A stretch of 44,989 bases of DNA from Kandleria vitulina DSM 20405 (lineage in GTDB: Bacteria; Bacillota_I; Bacilli_A; Erysipelotrichales; Coprobacillaceae), in contig NZ_JNKN01000016.1 in assembly GCF_000702065.1 (NCBI RefSeq), positions 1 to 44,989 on the forward strand, given 5' to 3'. How positions within the stretch are numbered: the first letter of the stretch is position 1; the number at the start of each line of letters is the position of its first letter. Positions 6,097 to 14,081 of this stretch are shown here, piece by piece. The notes under the pieces were generated by a model. It saw only the letters and a program-made list of their open reading frames with translations. It did not search any database and was not told the DNA's origin. The position numbers and the translations under genes are program-made.

Positions 6097-7524
6097 TTAT
6101 GCTTCTTTTTTCTGTTCTAATTTAGCGATTGCAGGCATGATTAACCCTAAAGCTAATAATACTAATGGAGTAGCGATCTTTAAGATCATAGTAAATTTAT
6201 CAGTATCATACATACCTAAAATATCGCAGGCAGCAGTAACAGCGAAACACCAGATACCAGCTACTTTAGCTACAAACTGGTTCTTGAATGCACGATATTC
6301 TGCAGGGAATTTTTTGTAGTTGACAGCAGTTCTTAAAGCAATATAAGCTGCGAATACCCATAAGTAACGCATTGTCATGGCAACTGAGTTAAGTTTAGTT
6401 AACTGAGTTAATACCGCATCTGCACCAGGAACAAATGACTGGATTAAGATGATTGAACCAGCTAATACAACGATTAACCAGATACCGTTGATATAAGAAC
6501 CATATTTGTTTTTCTTTAATAAACCACTTGGGATGAACTGTCTTGCATTTTCATTATCTAACAACATTCTTAATGGTGCATCAATACTTAATACTAAAGT
6601 AGAGAACTGACCAATTGTATTACATACGGCATAGATAATCATTAATAAATCACCCATATGATAGTACTGTCCTAATTTCTGGAATGCCCAGTATGCTCCA
6701 TTGGCATTGTAAGCATCAAAGTTCTTTACAATTTCCTTTGGATCAAACATTAATCCCATTGCAACAGTACCAAGGATAGCGCAGATCATAACCATAATAG
6801 CTAAAGCAATCATACCCTTAGGGAATCCTCTTTCAGGATCTTCTACTTTATTAACATATGGAGAGATCTTTTCACATCCACCAACTGCGAATACTAAGAT
6901 TGAAAGACTTGTAAAATACTGAACGTTGAACTGGGGAACTAAGTTCTTCCAGCTAAAGTCTAATGAGACGAAATGTGCATGTGGATTGATTGCTGGTGCA
7001 GCGAACATCATGATGATGTATAAGATTGACATGACGAACATAGAAGAACCAGCGATAGCTGTTAAGCTCTTTAATGGAGTTAAACCTCTAGAAGCAACCC
7101 AGCAGAAGAATAAGAATACTACAAGTGTAGCTAACTGAATCTGAAGAGTTGAGAATGATGCAAATTTTTCTGCATTTCTAAAGATTACCCAGCTTAATGC
7201 TTTTAACCCACCGCTTCCTTTAGAAGCAATGTAAGTAATGTGACATGCCCAATAAGTAAATCCTGCATAGTAGGCTAATTTAGGACCCATAGTTTCATGA
7301 ATCCATGAGCTGACTCCTCCGCCAGCGTTTTTGAATGCTGAACCAAGTTCACCAACCATAAGTGCGTATGGTACGAAATAAAGAGCGAACATTAAAATCC
7401 AGCTGAAGATAACCTGAATACCATTGAAGTAAATGAATCCGTTTAATACGTTACCAAAACCCCAAACAGTAGAGAATGCCATGAAGGCCAGGTTATGCCA
7501 TTTGATTTTTTTGCTATTATCCAT
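6097..7524 (-). CDS. APC-family amino acid permease (YjeM/glutamate:GABA antiporter-like)
   Basis: The 475-aa protein has about 12 membrane helices. The N-terminal helix contains the GFGNVLNG variant of the APC substrate-binding loop, and the GELGSAFKNAGGGVSSWIHETMG stretch is typical of the YjeM/GadC subgroup of amino-acid antiporters. GGCEKISPYVNKVEDPERGFPKG matches the conserved loop around helix 6-7. It should sit in the cytoplasmic membrane and import or exchange an amino acid; the substrate cannot be named. No decarboxylase lies nearby, which argues against an acid-resistance pair. RBS GGAGG precedes the ATG. Confidence 0.85.
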   Translation of the reverse strand: MDNSKKIKWHNLAFMAFSTVWGFGNVLNGFIYFNGIQVIFSWILMFALYFVPYALMVGELGSAFKNAGGGVSSWIHETMGPKLAYYAGFTYWACHITYIASKGSGGLKALSWVIFRNAEKFASFSTLQIQLATLVVFLFFCWVASRGLTPLKSLTAIAGSSMFVMSILYIIMMFAAPAINPHAHFVSLDFSWKNLVPQFNVQYFTSLSILVFAVGGCEKISPYVNKVEDPERGFPKGMIALAIMVMICAILGTVAMGLMFDPKEIVKNFDAYNANGAYWAFQKLGQYYHMGDLLMIIYAVCNTIGQFSTLVLSIDAPLRMLLDNENARQFIPSGLLKKNKYGSYINGIWLIVVLAGSIILIQSFVPGADAVLTQLTKLNSVAMTMRYLWVFAAYIALRTAVNYKKFPAEYRAFKNQFVAKVAGIWCFAVTAACDILGMYDTDKFTMILKIATPLVLLALGLIMPAIAKLEQKKEA

Positions 7525-7603
7525 AGAATTCCTCCGTTAAAATTAAGCGACATTTTATAGAATTGTTCCCCTTATTCTTAATAAAATGAGGCGCCGGTAA
7601 GTA

Positions 7604-7634
7604 ATTATATCACTTTCGATAAATTAGTCATCAA
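7604..7634 (-). promoter_or_regulatory. Promoter of the amino acid permease
   Basis: On the minus strand TTGATG (7634-7629) and TATAAT (7609-7604) are 19 bp apart, about 80 bases before the permease start. The spacer is longer than ideal. The rest of the 7525-7738 gap is AT-rich and I see no other feature. Confidence 0.45.
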
Positions 7635-7738
7635 AAACTTTGCTATTTTGGGTGTTTTTTTCAATTTTATATGCAAAAACACTATTTTTAACATCAATAT
7701 TAATATTATTCCTTAAAATTTTTACTAAAAAATATAAA

Positions 7739-7771
7739 AAGAGCAATCAAAAAACGGAACTGATTGCTCTT
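7739..7771 (-). terminator. Terminator overlapping the end of the hydrolase gene
   Basis: AAGAGCAATC (7739-7748) and GATTGCTCTT (7762-7771) form a 10-bp stem, followed on the minus strand by a T run. One arm lies in the last codons of the hydrolase gene, whose stop is at 7747. Confidence 0.8.
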
Positions 7772-8460
7772 GCAGTCTGTGCTTGCTGCTCATTGTAGCT
7801 GATGCTTGCCTTGTGGTCTCCTTTTTGAAAACCATAGTTTCCAAACTGACTATGGTTGCCACCTTGAATGACAATTTCTTTTGTGCTCTGAGGAAGGTTG
7901 TGATGATACTTTTTATATGATTTACGATTAAGCACCTGATCTTGACTTCCATATAAAGAGAGACATTTCATATGATTAGGAAGCTTGCTAGTGGAATAGC
8001 TTGCTAATAGAAATAAGCCCTCAAAATCTTTATGACTAGAAAGGTATCGCGCAGCCATGGCTCCACCAAGTGAGTGTCCACCCAAATACCATCGTTTAAT
8101 TTTAGGATTATCTTTTTTGATATCGTTAGCTCTATTGAGCCCAAACATCGCAAGATGCAGGGGCATTTTTGCAAGCATGACAGCGTATCCTTCTTTTGCA
8201 AGCAGTCGCATTAAAGGGGCGTAGGATCTTTCATCGACTTTGCCTCCAGGATAAAAAATGATGCCTGCTTTCACATCTTTCCCTTTAAAAAGAAAATAGC
8301 TATCACGATTATATACTTTAATCACATTATCACTTCTTATTGCCTCTAAGGCATTGTGGTTTGGCTTATAGTAGTCAGAAACATAGATGCCAAATCCGAT
8401 TGCTATCATCATGAAAAAAGCAACAAGGGTGATAAGAATTTTCTTTAATAATTTTTTCAT
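7747..8460 (-). CDS. Membrane-anchored alpha/beta hydrolase
   Basis: The 237-aa protein starts with a basic stretch and one hydrophobic helix (ILITLVAFFMMIAIGFGIYV), so it is exported or anchored with the catalytic domain outside. The hydrolase triad is visible: nucleophile Ser in GGHSLGG, acid in LYGSQDQV and His in GGNHSQFG. It matches the small PF12695-like group with unknown substrates. The ATG at 8460 is preferred over GTG at 8472, since GAGAGG then lies 7 bases upstream. The start region overlaps the stop of the GGDEF-like gene, so the two are co-transcribed. Confidence 0.82.
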   Translation of the reverse strand: MKKLLKKILITLVAFFMMIAIGFGIYVSDYYKPNHNALEAIRSDNVIKVYNRDSYFLFKGKDVKAGIIFYPGGKVDERSYAPLMRLLAKEGYAVMLAKMPLHLAMFGLNRANDIKKDNPKIKRWYLGGHSLGGAMAARYLSSHKDFEGLFLLASYSTSKLPNHMKCLSLYGSQDQVLNRKSYKKYHHNLPQSTKEIVIQGGNHSQFGNYGFQKGDHKASISYNEQQAQTARAISSVF

Positions 8461-8468
8461 AAACCCTC

Positions 8469-9179
8469 TCACTTGATAATTAAGGCATTTTCAGATTGTT
8501 TAGCTTCATATAGGGCATCATCACAAGTATCAATAAGATTAGCGACAATATCATTACGATATGCGCCCCCAATACTGACAGTAAGCTTTAAATCAGGATA
8601 TTGCGTATTTGTATAAGCCTGTACAATATTGTGAATATCCTTTAATCTTTCAATAAATGCAAGTTCATCTAAGTGATAGAAAACAAGCATGAAATCATTG
8701 GTACCATAGCGAATGCCAACATCATCTGGACCAAGTCTAATACGAATAACCTGTGAAATAAATGCTATCGTCTCATCGCCCACAAGACGACCGTATTTCT
8801 TATTGATCGAACGCAAGTGATCAATATTCAAAAAAGCAAGCCCGGTACATGGGTACTTCTTTACCTGCTCATGATAATAGCGTCTATTATATAGACCAGT
8901 CTCATAATTTGTATAGCGGGCAACACTATTAGGACCATCGTCTATAACCTGATGCTTTACCTTCTCGTTAATCTTGTACCCAAATTCCAATAAACGCGGT
9001 TCACCATCAATGAGCACATGTTTTCTACATACAAAATAAGAAACGTGATCTTTAACTTCAATAGAAGATACTTCGTGCTCAATATTGTCCTTATCGAAGA
9101 TATCTTCTTTAAGAATAGTGTAGTCAAAGACTTCATTCATTTTGTCGAGAAAAGCTTGTGTAATAACATAGTTCTCCAT
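8469..9179 (-). CDS. Degenerate GGDEF-domain protein
   Basis: The 236-aa cytosolic protein has an N-terminal alpha/beta segment (about residues 1-90, possibly PAS-like: SYFVCRKHVLIDGEPRLLEFGYKI) and a C-terminal GGDEF fold (about 92-236). The fold markers are YETGLYNRRYY, LAFLNIDHLRSINKKYG, DETIAFISQVI and LTVSIGGAY. The signature GGDEF reads GTNDF, so the catalytic glycine, aspartate and glutamate positions are altered and c-di-GMP synthesis is unlikely. No EAL or HD-GYP domain and no transmembrane helix are present. It may bind a nucleotide or act as a scaffold. Start at 9179 gives an AAAGGATG RBS with 9-base spacing. Co-transcribed with the hydrolase. Confidence 0.8.
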   Translation of the reverse strand: MENYVITQAFLDKMNEVFDYTILKEDIFDKDNIEHEVSSIEVKDHVSYFVCRKHVLIDGEPRLLEFGYKINEKVKHQVIDDGPNSVARYTNYETGLYNRRYYHEQVKKYPCTGLAFLNIDHLRSINKKYGRLVGDETIAFISQVIRIRLGPDDVGIRYGTNDFMLVFYHLDELAFIERLKDIHNIVQAYTNTQYPDLKLTVSIGGAYRNDIVANLIDTCDDALYEAKQSENALIIK

Positions 9180-9281
9180 AAATATCATCCTTTAATTCTA
9201 ATATAACTGTATTTTATCGATTTTATGACGTAAATTCAATCTCAAGAATAAAACGAGACGATTTTTATTGCTAAGTGTATT

Positions 9282-9310
9282 TTGCATTACAATACGTAAT
9301 GAAGTATAAT
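9282..9310 (+). promoter_or_regulatory. Promoter with an inverted repeat in its spacer
   Basis: TTGCAT (9282-9287) and a consensus TATAAT (9305-9310) are 17 bp apart, 26 bases before the ATG of the 135-aa gene. ATTAC-N5-GTAAT (9286-9300) is centred in the spacer, a position expected for a repressor operator. Confidence 0.65.
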
Positions 9311-9336
9311 ATTTTAAGAATAAAAGGAGATTAGGC

Positions 9337-9744
9337 ATGCAAATCAAGAAGATTAAGATCTATACGAATATTGAAAAAATGAATACGGATAATAATCCTC
9401 AACTTGAAGTTGAACAGAAACTCACTTTGACAAGCGATGGGAAAGTACAGTTTTTCTCAAGTCTCTATGGTCATGGATATGGACATTATAAAAAAGGACG
9501 TAAGGTTGAAACAAATGTAGATGCAGCCATCATGAAAGAATTATTTGATGAAATAGAACATACATTTGCTGATCAGGCGACCTACAATATCATTCCTGGC
9601 TTTGGGATGTGGGAACTGACAGTTGTAGAGAAGAATAATAGAAACCATCATTATTATGGTGCTACAAGTGGTGTATACAATGCGCTCACTTCATTTATTG
9701 CGCATCGTCTTCCTATTGAGCACTTAATGACATTTGGAGAATAA
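9337..9744 (+). CDS. Hypothetical protein, 135 aa
   Basis: I do not recognise this protein. It is soluble with no signal peptide. It starts as a strand-rich domain (KKIKIYTNIEKM, EQKLTLTSDGKVQFFSS), has a Gly/His/Tyr patch (LYGHGYGHYKKGRK), and its C-terminal half has a conserved-looking GFGMWELTVVEKNNRNHHYYGATSG segment. The following YcxB-like membrane gene starts 4 bases after its stop, so they form a two-gene operon. The RBS is AAAAGGAG. It has its own consensus promoter. Confidence 0.75.
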   Translation: MQIKKIKIYTNIEKMNTDNNPQLEVEQKLTLTSDGKVQFFSSLYGHGYGHYKKGRKVETNVDAAIMKELFDEIEHTFADQATYNIIPGFGMWELTVVEKNNRNHHYYGATSGVYNALTSFIAHRLPIEHLMTFGE

Positions 9745-9747
9745 TCA

Positions 9748-10203
9748 ATGTTTATAAATCAATACAGAATAGATAAGGATACATTTAAGGAGTACGCCTA
9801 CAAGATTGTCTGTCGCCCTTTCTATATAAGAGGAGGATTGCTAGATCTATTTGCGATTGTTATGTGCATTATTGGCATTATGCATGGACATTACATCATT
9901 GCCGCAATAGAAGGCATTGCAGCGCTGTTATTATTAATAAGCATCATTTACTCTCCTTATCTTGTAAATGCTCATTTATCTACAGGAGAAGAAGTGTCCA
10001 TTCATTTCAGTGAATATATCGAAGTCATAAAAAATAATGAGAAGATGAGTGTGGAATATCGTCAGATTCAAAAAATCATCCCTTTAAAGAACGGTATTAT
10101 TCTTTCATTAGGTGAAGGGAAAATCATACTAGTAAAAAGAGATGCCTTTGTTAAAGGGGATTATGAACAATTTGAAACATTTATTTATAATCAAATCAAA
10201 TAA
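9748..10203 (+). CDS. YcxB-like membrane protein
   Basis: The 151-aa protein has two close membrane helices (about residues 31-52 and 55-74) followed by a small C-terminal cytosolic domain with the YcxB pattern: the YIEVIKNNEKMSVEYRQIQKIIPLKNGIILSL strands and the closing ILVKRDAFVKGDYEQFETFI. The domain is PH-like in shape; its ligand and role are unknown. It is coupled to the preceding 135-aa gene and ends at a strong terminator. Confidence 0.75.
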   Translation: MFINQYRIDKDTFKEYAYKIVCRPFYIRGGLLDLFAIVMCIIGIMHGHYIIAAIEGIAALLLLISIIYSPYLVNAHLSTGEEVSIHFSEYIEVIKNNEKMSVEYRQIQKIIPLKNGIILSLGEGKIILVKRDAFVKGDYEQFETFIYNQIK

Positions 10204-10230
10204 AGCTGTTTTTCATCACAGCTTTTTTTT
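10203..10230 (+). terminator. Terminator after the YcxB-like gene
   Basis: AAGCTGT (10203-10209) pairs with ACAGCTT (10218-10224), followed by a T run. Confidence 0.85.
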
Positions 10231-10298
10231 CATATTATATCAATATGATGTGAAAGTTACTTTTTCATGGTATTATATTAATAATAGGATGTGAGAAT

Positions 10299-10670
10299 AT
10301 GGATATTGAAACATTAAGAAAAGAGGTTACACAAGGGAATATGCAGGCGTTGTTTTCGCTTGCACAGAAGTATTGGCAAGGAGAAGGCGTAAAAAAGAGC
10401 AAGAAGAAAGCACTTGAATTATGGAATGAGGGCGCTTTAAAAGGTGATGGTGTATGTGCTTTTCATCTAGGAACGCTCTATGAGAAAGGTCTGATTGTCA
10501 AGAAGGACTATAATCAGGCAAGATATTATTACTTGATTGCCTATCGAAATCATCATAAAGAAGGAACACTAAGACTCGCTTATTTCTATGAACATGGATT
10601 AGGATTATATAAAGATATAGAGAAAGCGAAAGAATTGTATTGTGAAGTAGAAGAATGGAGTGAAAAGTGA
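10299..10670 (+). CDS. Sel1-repeat (TPR-like) protein
   Basis: The 123-aa soluble protein consists of about three Sel1 repeats: MQALFSLAQKYWQGEGVKKSKKKA, GVCAFHLGTLYEKGLIVKKDYNQA and GTLRLAYFYEHGLGLYKDIEKA. Such repeats form a helical solenoid for protein-protein contact. There is no signal peptide, so it should act in the cytosol. Its TGA overlaps the ATG of the next gene (TGATG), so the two are translationally coupled. A partner or process cannot be named. Confidence 0.85.
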   Translation: MDIETLRKEVTQGNMQALFSLAQKYWQGEGVKKSKKKALELWNEGALKGDGVCAFHLGTLYEKGLIVKKDYNQARYYYLIAYRNHHKEGTLRLAYFYEHGLGLYKDIEKAKELYCEVEEWSEK

Positions 10671-11254
10671 TGAATACATCCTTGAATGAATTAAAATCCT
10701 TTGTAAATAAGAGTACCGAAAAGCTTAAAGATGAAGCTAAAGAATATATGAATGAACTGCAGGATAAAAACAAGCTATCCTTATTAAGAACACATCGACA
10801 GCAGGCTTTATTGAAGCTGTTTGATCCAACTCATACAGTGGCAAACTTGCGAGTAGATGTCGATCATCAGTTATTAAGCTTTAGCATTCATAGTGATATT
10901 AAAAATGAAGGACATCGTAAGCGTATCTATGCCTTTGAAGATCTTTTAGGCTATGAGCTTAGAAGAGATGGAGAACTGATCATGGTGGGAGGTTTTCAGG
11001 AAGCAACTGAGAAGAATGCCTTATGTACGTATTTTCCCCATGATGATGTAAAAAGGCTTGATCTTAAAATATTTTTTAATGACATGGATCTACCAGAAAT
11101 AGATATTATCTATATTGATCATATTGTAACAATTGATGATGAAAGCTATGTTAAAGCACTCTCTTTAGCTAAAATCACCATTGAAGCCATGGATGTTATT
11201 TTAAGAAATAATGAGAAGAAAAAGATACTAAAAGCGTTGAGAGATGTCGATTAG
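10670..11254 (+). CDS. Hypothetical coiled-coil-start protein, 194 aa
   Basis: I do not recognise this protein. The first 50 residues (LNELKSFVNKSTEKLKDEAKEYMNELQDKNK) are a charged amphipathic helix, likely coiled coil. The rest is a beta-rich domain (VANLRVDVDHQLLSFSIHSD, RIYAFEDLLGYELRRDGELIMVGG, RLDLKIFFNDMDLPEIDIIYID), a layout seen in bacterial proteins that describe an internal sensor or arrestin-like fold, but I cannot place it. ATG 10670 overlaps the Sel1 gene stop, with GGAG 9 bases upstream. Its last codons form one arm of a terminator. Confidence 0.7.
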   Translation: MNTSLNELKSFVNKSTEKLKDEAKEYMNELQDKNKLSLLRTHRQQALLKLFDPTHTVANLRVDVDHQLLSFSIHSDIKNEGHRKRIYAFEDLLGYELRRDGELIMVGGFQEATEKNALCTYFPHDDVKRLDLKIFFNDMDLPEIDIIYIDHIVTIDDESYVKALSLAKITIEAMDVILRNNEKKKILKALRDVD

Positions 11255-11268
11255 GACATCTCTTTTTT
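11240..11268 (+). terminator. Terminator directly in front of pfkA
   Basis: AGAGATGTC (11240-11248) and GACATCTCT (11255-11263) form a 9-bp stem with a T run. The stop codon of the upstream gene lies in the loop, and pfkA starts only about 22 bases later. Confidence 0.8.
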
Positions 11269-11289
11269 ATAAAGAAAAGAGGAAGAAAC

Positions 11290-12249
11290 ATGAGAAGAAT
11301 TGGAATATTGACATCCGGTGGTGACGCCCCAGGAATGAATGCGGCGATTAGAGCTGCTATTCGTACGGCCTTAAAGAACGATCTGGAGATCTATGGTATT
11401 GAAGATGGCTACTTAGGACTAGTTCAAGGAAAAATATTTCCTTTACGTTATAAGGATGCCTCAGAAATATTAACAAAAGGAGGAACTTTCTTAGGTTCTT
11501 CACGTTATCCTGAATTCAAGGAAGATGCTATTCAAGAAAAAGCCGTTGAACAGCTTAGAAAAAGAGGTATTGAAGGATTAGTTGTGATCGGAGGGGATGG
11601 AAGCTACCGTGGAGCTCAGGCTTTAATGAAAAAAGGCGTTCTTTGTGTGGGAATACCTGCTACCATTGATAATGATGTAAAAGGAACAGATAAGACAATT
11701 GGATTCTCTACTGCTCTCAATACCATCTGTGAATCAGTCAATAAGCTAAGAGACACATCTAGTTCTCATCATCGCTGTTTTATTGTGGAAGTAATGGGAA
11801 ACAAGTGTGGCAAGCTAGCATTGTGGAGTGCGATAACCTGCGGTGCTGAAATATTGATCAATAGGGAAATTGGTTTTAATGAGCATCAGGTGATGGCTGA
11901 ACTTGCAGTACATGATCAATTTCGCAAGAAGCGTCATGCTTTGATTATTGCAAGCGAGAAGCTGCTGGATATAGAAGCGCTCGCAAAAAAGATTTCATTA
12001 GAAACAAGTTTTTCTGGTCGTGCAATCTCTTTAGGACATATTCAGCGAGGAGGAAGTCCGACTCCTGAAGATCGCCTTCTTGGTTCCATGATGGGAAGAG
12101 AAGCCGTAGAAGTATTGATGAAAAATGAAAACAATAAGTGCATCTGTGTAAAAAATGATCAGATTCTCGCAAGAGATATCGATGAAGCACTTAATGAAAA
12201 AGATGATAGCTATGCACAAATGTATGCATTATTTAGGGATATGGTCTAA
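11290..12249 (+). CDS. pfkA: ATP-dependent 6-phosphofructokinase
   Basis: The 319-aa enzyme phosphorylates fructose 6-phosphate to fructose 1,6-bisphosphate, the committed step of glycolysis. Signatures are intact: ILTSGGDAPGMNAAIR (ATP loop), GGTFLGSSR (Arg72 region), VVIGGDGSYRGA, PATIDNDVKGTD (catalytic Asp127) and LGHIQRGG (substrate His and Arg). One change is notable: the conserved MGR of the substrate site reads MGN (Asn171), with neighbouring NKCGK in place of RxCGD. Length is normal. RBS AGAGGAAG precedes the ATG. A terminator hairpin just upstream leaves little room for a promoter, so expression may depend on readthrough or an internal promoter in the preceding gene. Confidence 0.93.
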   Translation: MRRIGILTSGGDAPGMNAAIRAAIRTALKNDLEIYGIEDGYLGLVQGKIFPLRYKDASEILTKGGTFLGSSRYPEFKEDAIQEKAVEQLRKRGIEGLVVIGGDGSYRGAQALMKKGVLCVGIPATIDNDVKGTDKTIGFSTALNTICESVNKLRDTSSSHHRCFIVEVMGNKCGKLALWSAITCGAEILINREIGFNEHQVMAELAVHDQFRKKRHALIIASEKLLDIEALAKKISLETSFSGRAISLGHIQRGGSPTPEDRLLGSMMGREAVEVLMKNENNKCICVKNDQILARDIDEALNEKDDSYAQMYALFRDMV

Positions 12250-12291
12250 TGTTAAGATTGTGTAAAATATCCGTAACATGCTAATAATTTA

Positions 12292-12321
12292 TTGAGATTA
12301 CAGAATCAGTTTTGATATACT
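12292..12321 (+). promoter_or_regulatory. Promoter of the Na/Pi cotransporter gene
   Basis: TTGAGA (12292-12297) and TATACT (12316-12321) are 18 bp apart, 36 bases before the ATG. Confidence 0.6.
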
Positions 12322-12357
12322 GTAAAAGTAGAATAAAAAAAGGATAGGATTAATAGT

Positions 12358-13995
12358 ATGGATATAGTCAATATCATTAATCTTGCAGGCGGCTTAGGAC
12401 TCTTCCTTTTTGGGATGAGATATATGAGCGATGGAATCAACCAGGTTGCTGGTACATCTCTCAAGCGTCTGCTTGAAAAACTCACAAATAATCGCTTTAA
12501 AGGATTCTTGTTAGGACTTCTCGTAACAACAATTATCCAGTCATCATCAGCTACGACAGTAATGCTGATGGGGTTCTTGAACGCAGGAATCATGACATTG
12601 CTGCAGGCATCGGCTGTTATTCTTGGCGCTCATATCGGTACAACCATTACCGCTGTCTTGATCGCAATTGACGTATCGGCAATTGCTCCAATCTGTATTT
12701 TCATCGGTATTGTTATGATCATGTTCTGTAAAAAGAGCACAAAAAGAAATATCGGACAGATTATTTTAGGTTTTGGTATCTTGTTCTTTGGTCTTAAATA
12801 CATGAGCGGCGATAGCGCTATGGGTGTATTAAAGACAAGTGCCGCTTTTAAATCATTTATTATGAAAGCCAACAACCCACTTGTGGGACTTCTTGTTGGG
12901 GGATTGATGTGTGCGATTCTTCAGTCATCATCAGCTTCTATCGGGGTATTACAGGCGTTAGCTTTACAGGGACTTATGCCAATGAACTTTGCTATTTACC
13001 TTATTATTGGGGTAAACGTTGGTAGTGCTATGCCACTATTGCTTTCTTCAATTGGGGCTAAGACAAATGCTAAGCGAGCAGCGTTTATCTACTTTATCTT
13101 TGATGTAGTAGGTATGCTGATCTTTACACCTCTTGCTATTTTGACACCATATACATCATTCTTGACAAATCTTTCAGCTAATGGTTCTGTTCAAGTAGCA
13201 AGTGGACATATTATCTTTAAGGTTGTTACAGCTATTATCTTATTGCCATTTGTCAAGTATATTGTTAAGTTATCTGAAACAGTCATCAAGAGAAAAGAAC
13301 ATGATTCAGATTTCAGATTCTTATATATCGATCCATTGCATGTAGGCAATACAACATCATCAGTGGCTCAGGTTTCAAGCGAAATTGTAAGAATGGCAGG
13401 AATCGTAAGAGAAAATCTAGAGTTATCTATTCAGGCATTCAACAATGGAACATTGGAACATGCACATCTTATTCGTGAAAATGAAGAAAAGATCAACTGG
13501 TTAAACTCTAATATTTCTGACTTTGCGATTACCTTGACAGCGCAACCGCTTAGTCCACATAGCTCAGAGTATGTTGGGAAACTGTTCCATGTGTTAATCG
13601 ACCTTGAACGTATTGGTGATCATGCTATGAATATTCTAGAAAGAACAGAACGTACAATTGAAGATAATCTGGCTTTCTCTGAGTATGGTATGGCAGATGT
13701 ACGTAAGATCTATGATGTTGTTATCAAGATCTACGATCTTTCTATTGATGCGTTCTTCAAAGAAGATCTTACTGCTAGTCAGAAAACAGAAGTACAGGGA
13801 CTTATTAAAGAAACTCAGGATATGATCACAAAAGCATTGGATGATCATGTTGTAAGATTACGTAAAGGCATCTGTCATACAGCACAGGGTGTCATCTTCA
13901 CGAAATTGCTTCAGGATTTAGATCGTACTGGAGATCACTCTTACAATATCGCCAAATTGGCTAAAAAGGATACAGAACTTATTTCACAGTTATAA
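12358..13995 (+). CDS. Na/Pi cotransporter with C-terminal PhoU-like domain
   Basis: The 545-aa membrane protein has two inverted PF02690 repeats. Each carries the QSSSA motif (QSSSATTVMLMGF near residue 61 and QSSSASIGVLQAL near residue 189) that binds phosphate and sodium. About nine hydrophobic helices end near residue 310. The C-terminal cytosolic part (about 340-545) is PhoU-like and helical, with the metal-site motifs LIDLERIGDHAMNI and LLQDLDRTGDHSYNI. It should import phosphate with sodium, with the PhoU part as sensor or gate. It has its own promoter and terminator. No pst genes are nearby. Confidence 0.93.
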   Translation: MDIVNIINLAGGLGLFLFGMRYMSDGINQVAGTSLKRLLEKLTNNRFKGFLLGLLVTTIIQSSSATTVMLMGFLNAGIMTLLQASAVILGAHIGTTITAVLIAIDVSAIAPICIFIGIVMIMFCKKSTKRNIGQIILGFGILFFGLKYMSGDSAMGVLKTSAAFKSFIMKANNPLVGLLVGGLMCAILQSSSASIGVLQALALQGLMPMNFAIYLIIGVNVGSAMPLLLSSIGAKTNAKRAAFIYFIFDVVGMLIFTPLAILTPYTSFLTNLSANGSVQVASGHIIFKVVTAIILLPFVKYIVKLSETVIKRKEHDSDFRFLYIDPLHVGNTTSSVAQVSSEIVRMAGIVRENLELSIQAFNNGTLEHAHLIRENEEKINWLNSNISDFAITLTAQPLSPHSSEYVGKLFHVLIDLERIGDHAMNILERTERTIEDNLAFSEYGMADVRKIYDVVIKIYDLSIDAFFKEDLTASQKTEVQGLIKETQDMITKALDDHVVRLRKGICHTAQGVIFTKLLQDLDRTGDHSYNIAKLAKKDTELISQL

Positions 13996-14000
13996 TTACG

Positions 14001-14033
14001 AAGGATTGCTTAATTTTAAAGCAATCCTTTTTG
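14001..14033 (+). terminator. Terminator after the Na/Pi cotransporter
   Basis: AAGGATTGCTT (14001-14011) pairs with AAGCAATCCTT (14019-14029), followed by a T run. Confidence 0.85.
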
Positions 14034-14081
14034 TTTATCTTGTAATATATCTTTCATATAATAAGGATAAGAGGTGATGGA

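Noticed and set aside
12630-12875. Minus-strand ORF within the Na/Pi cotransporter gene
   Set aside because: No RBS, and it mirrors a strongly coding hydrophobic frame on the other strand.
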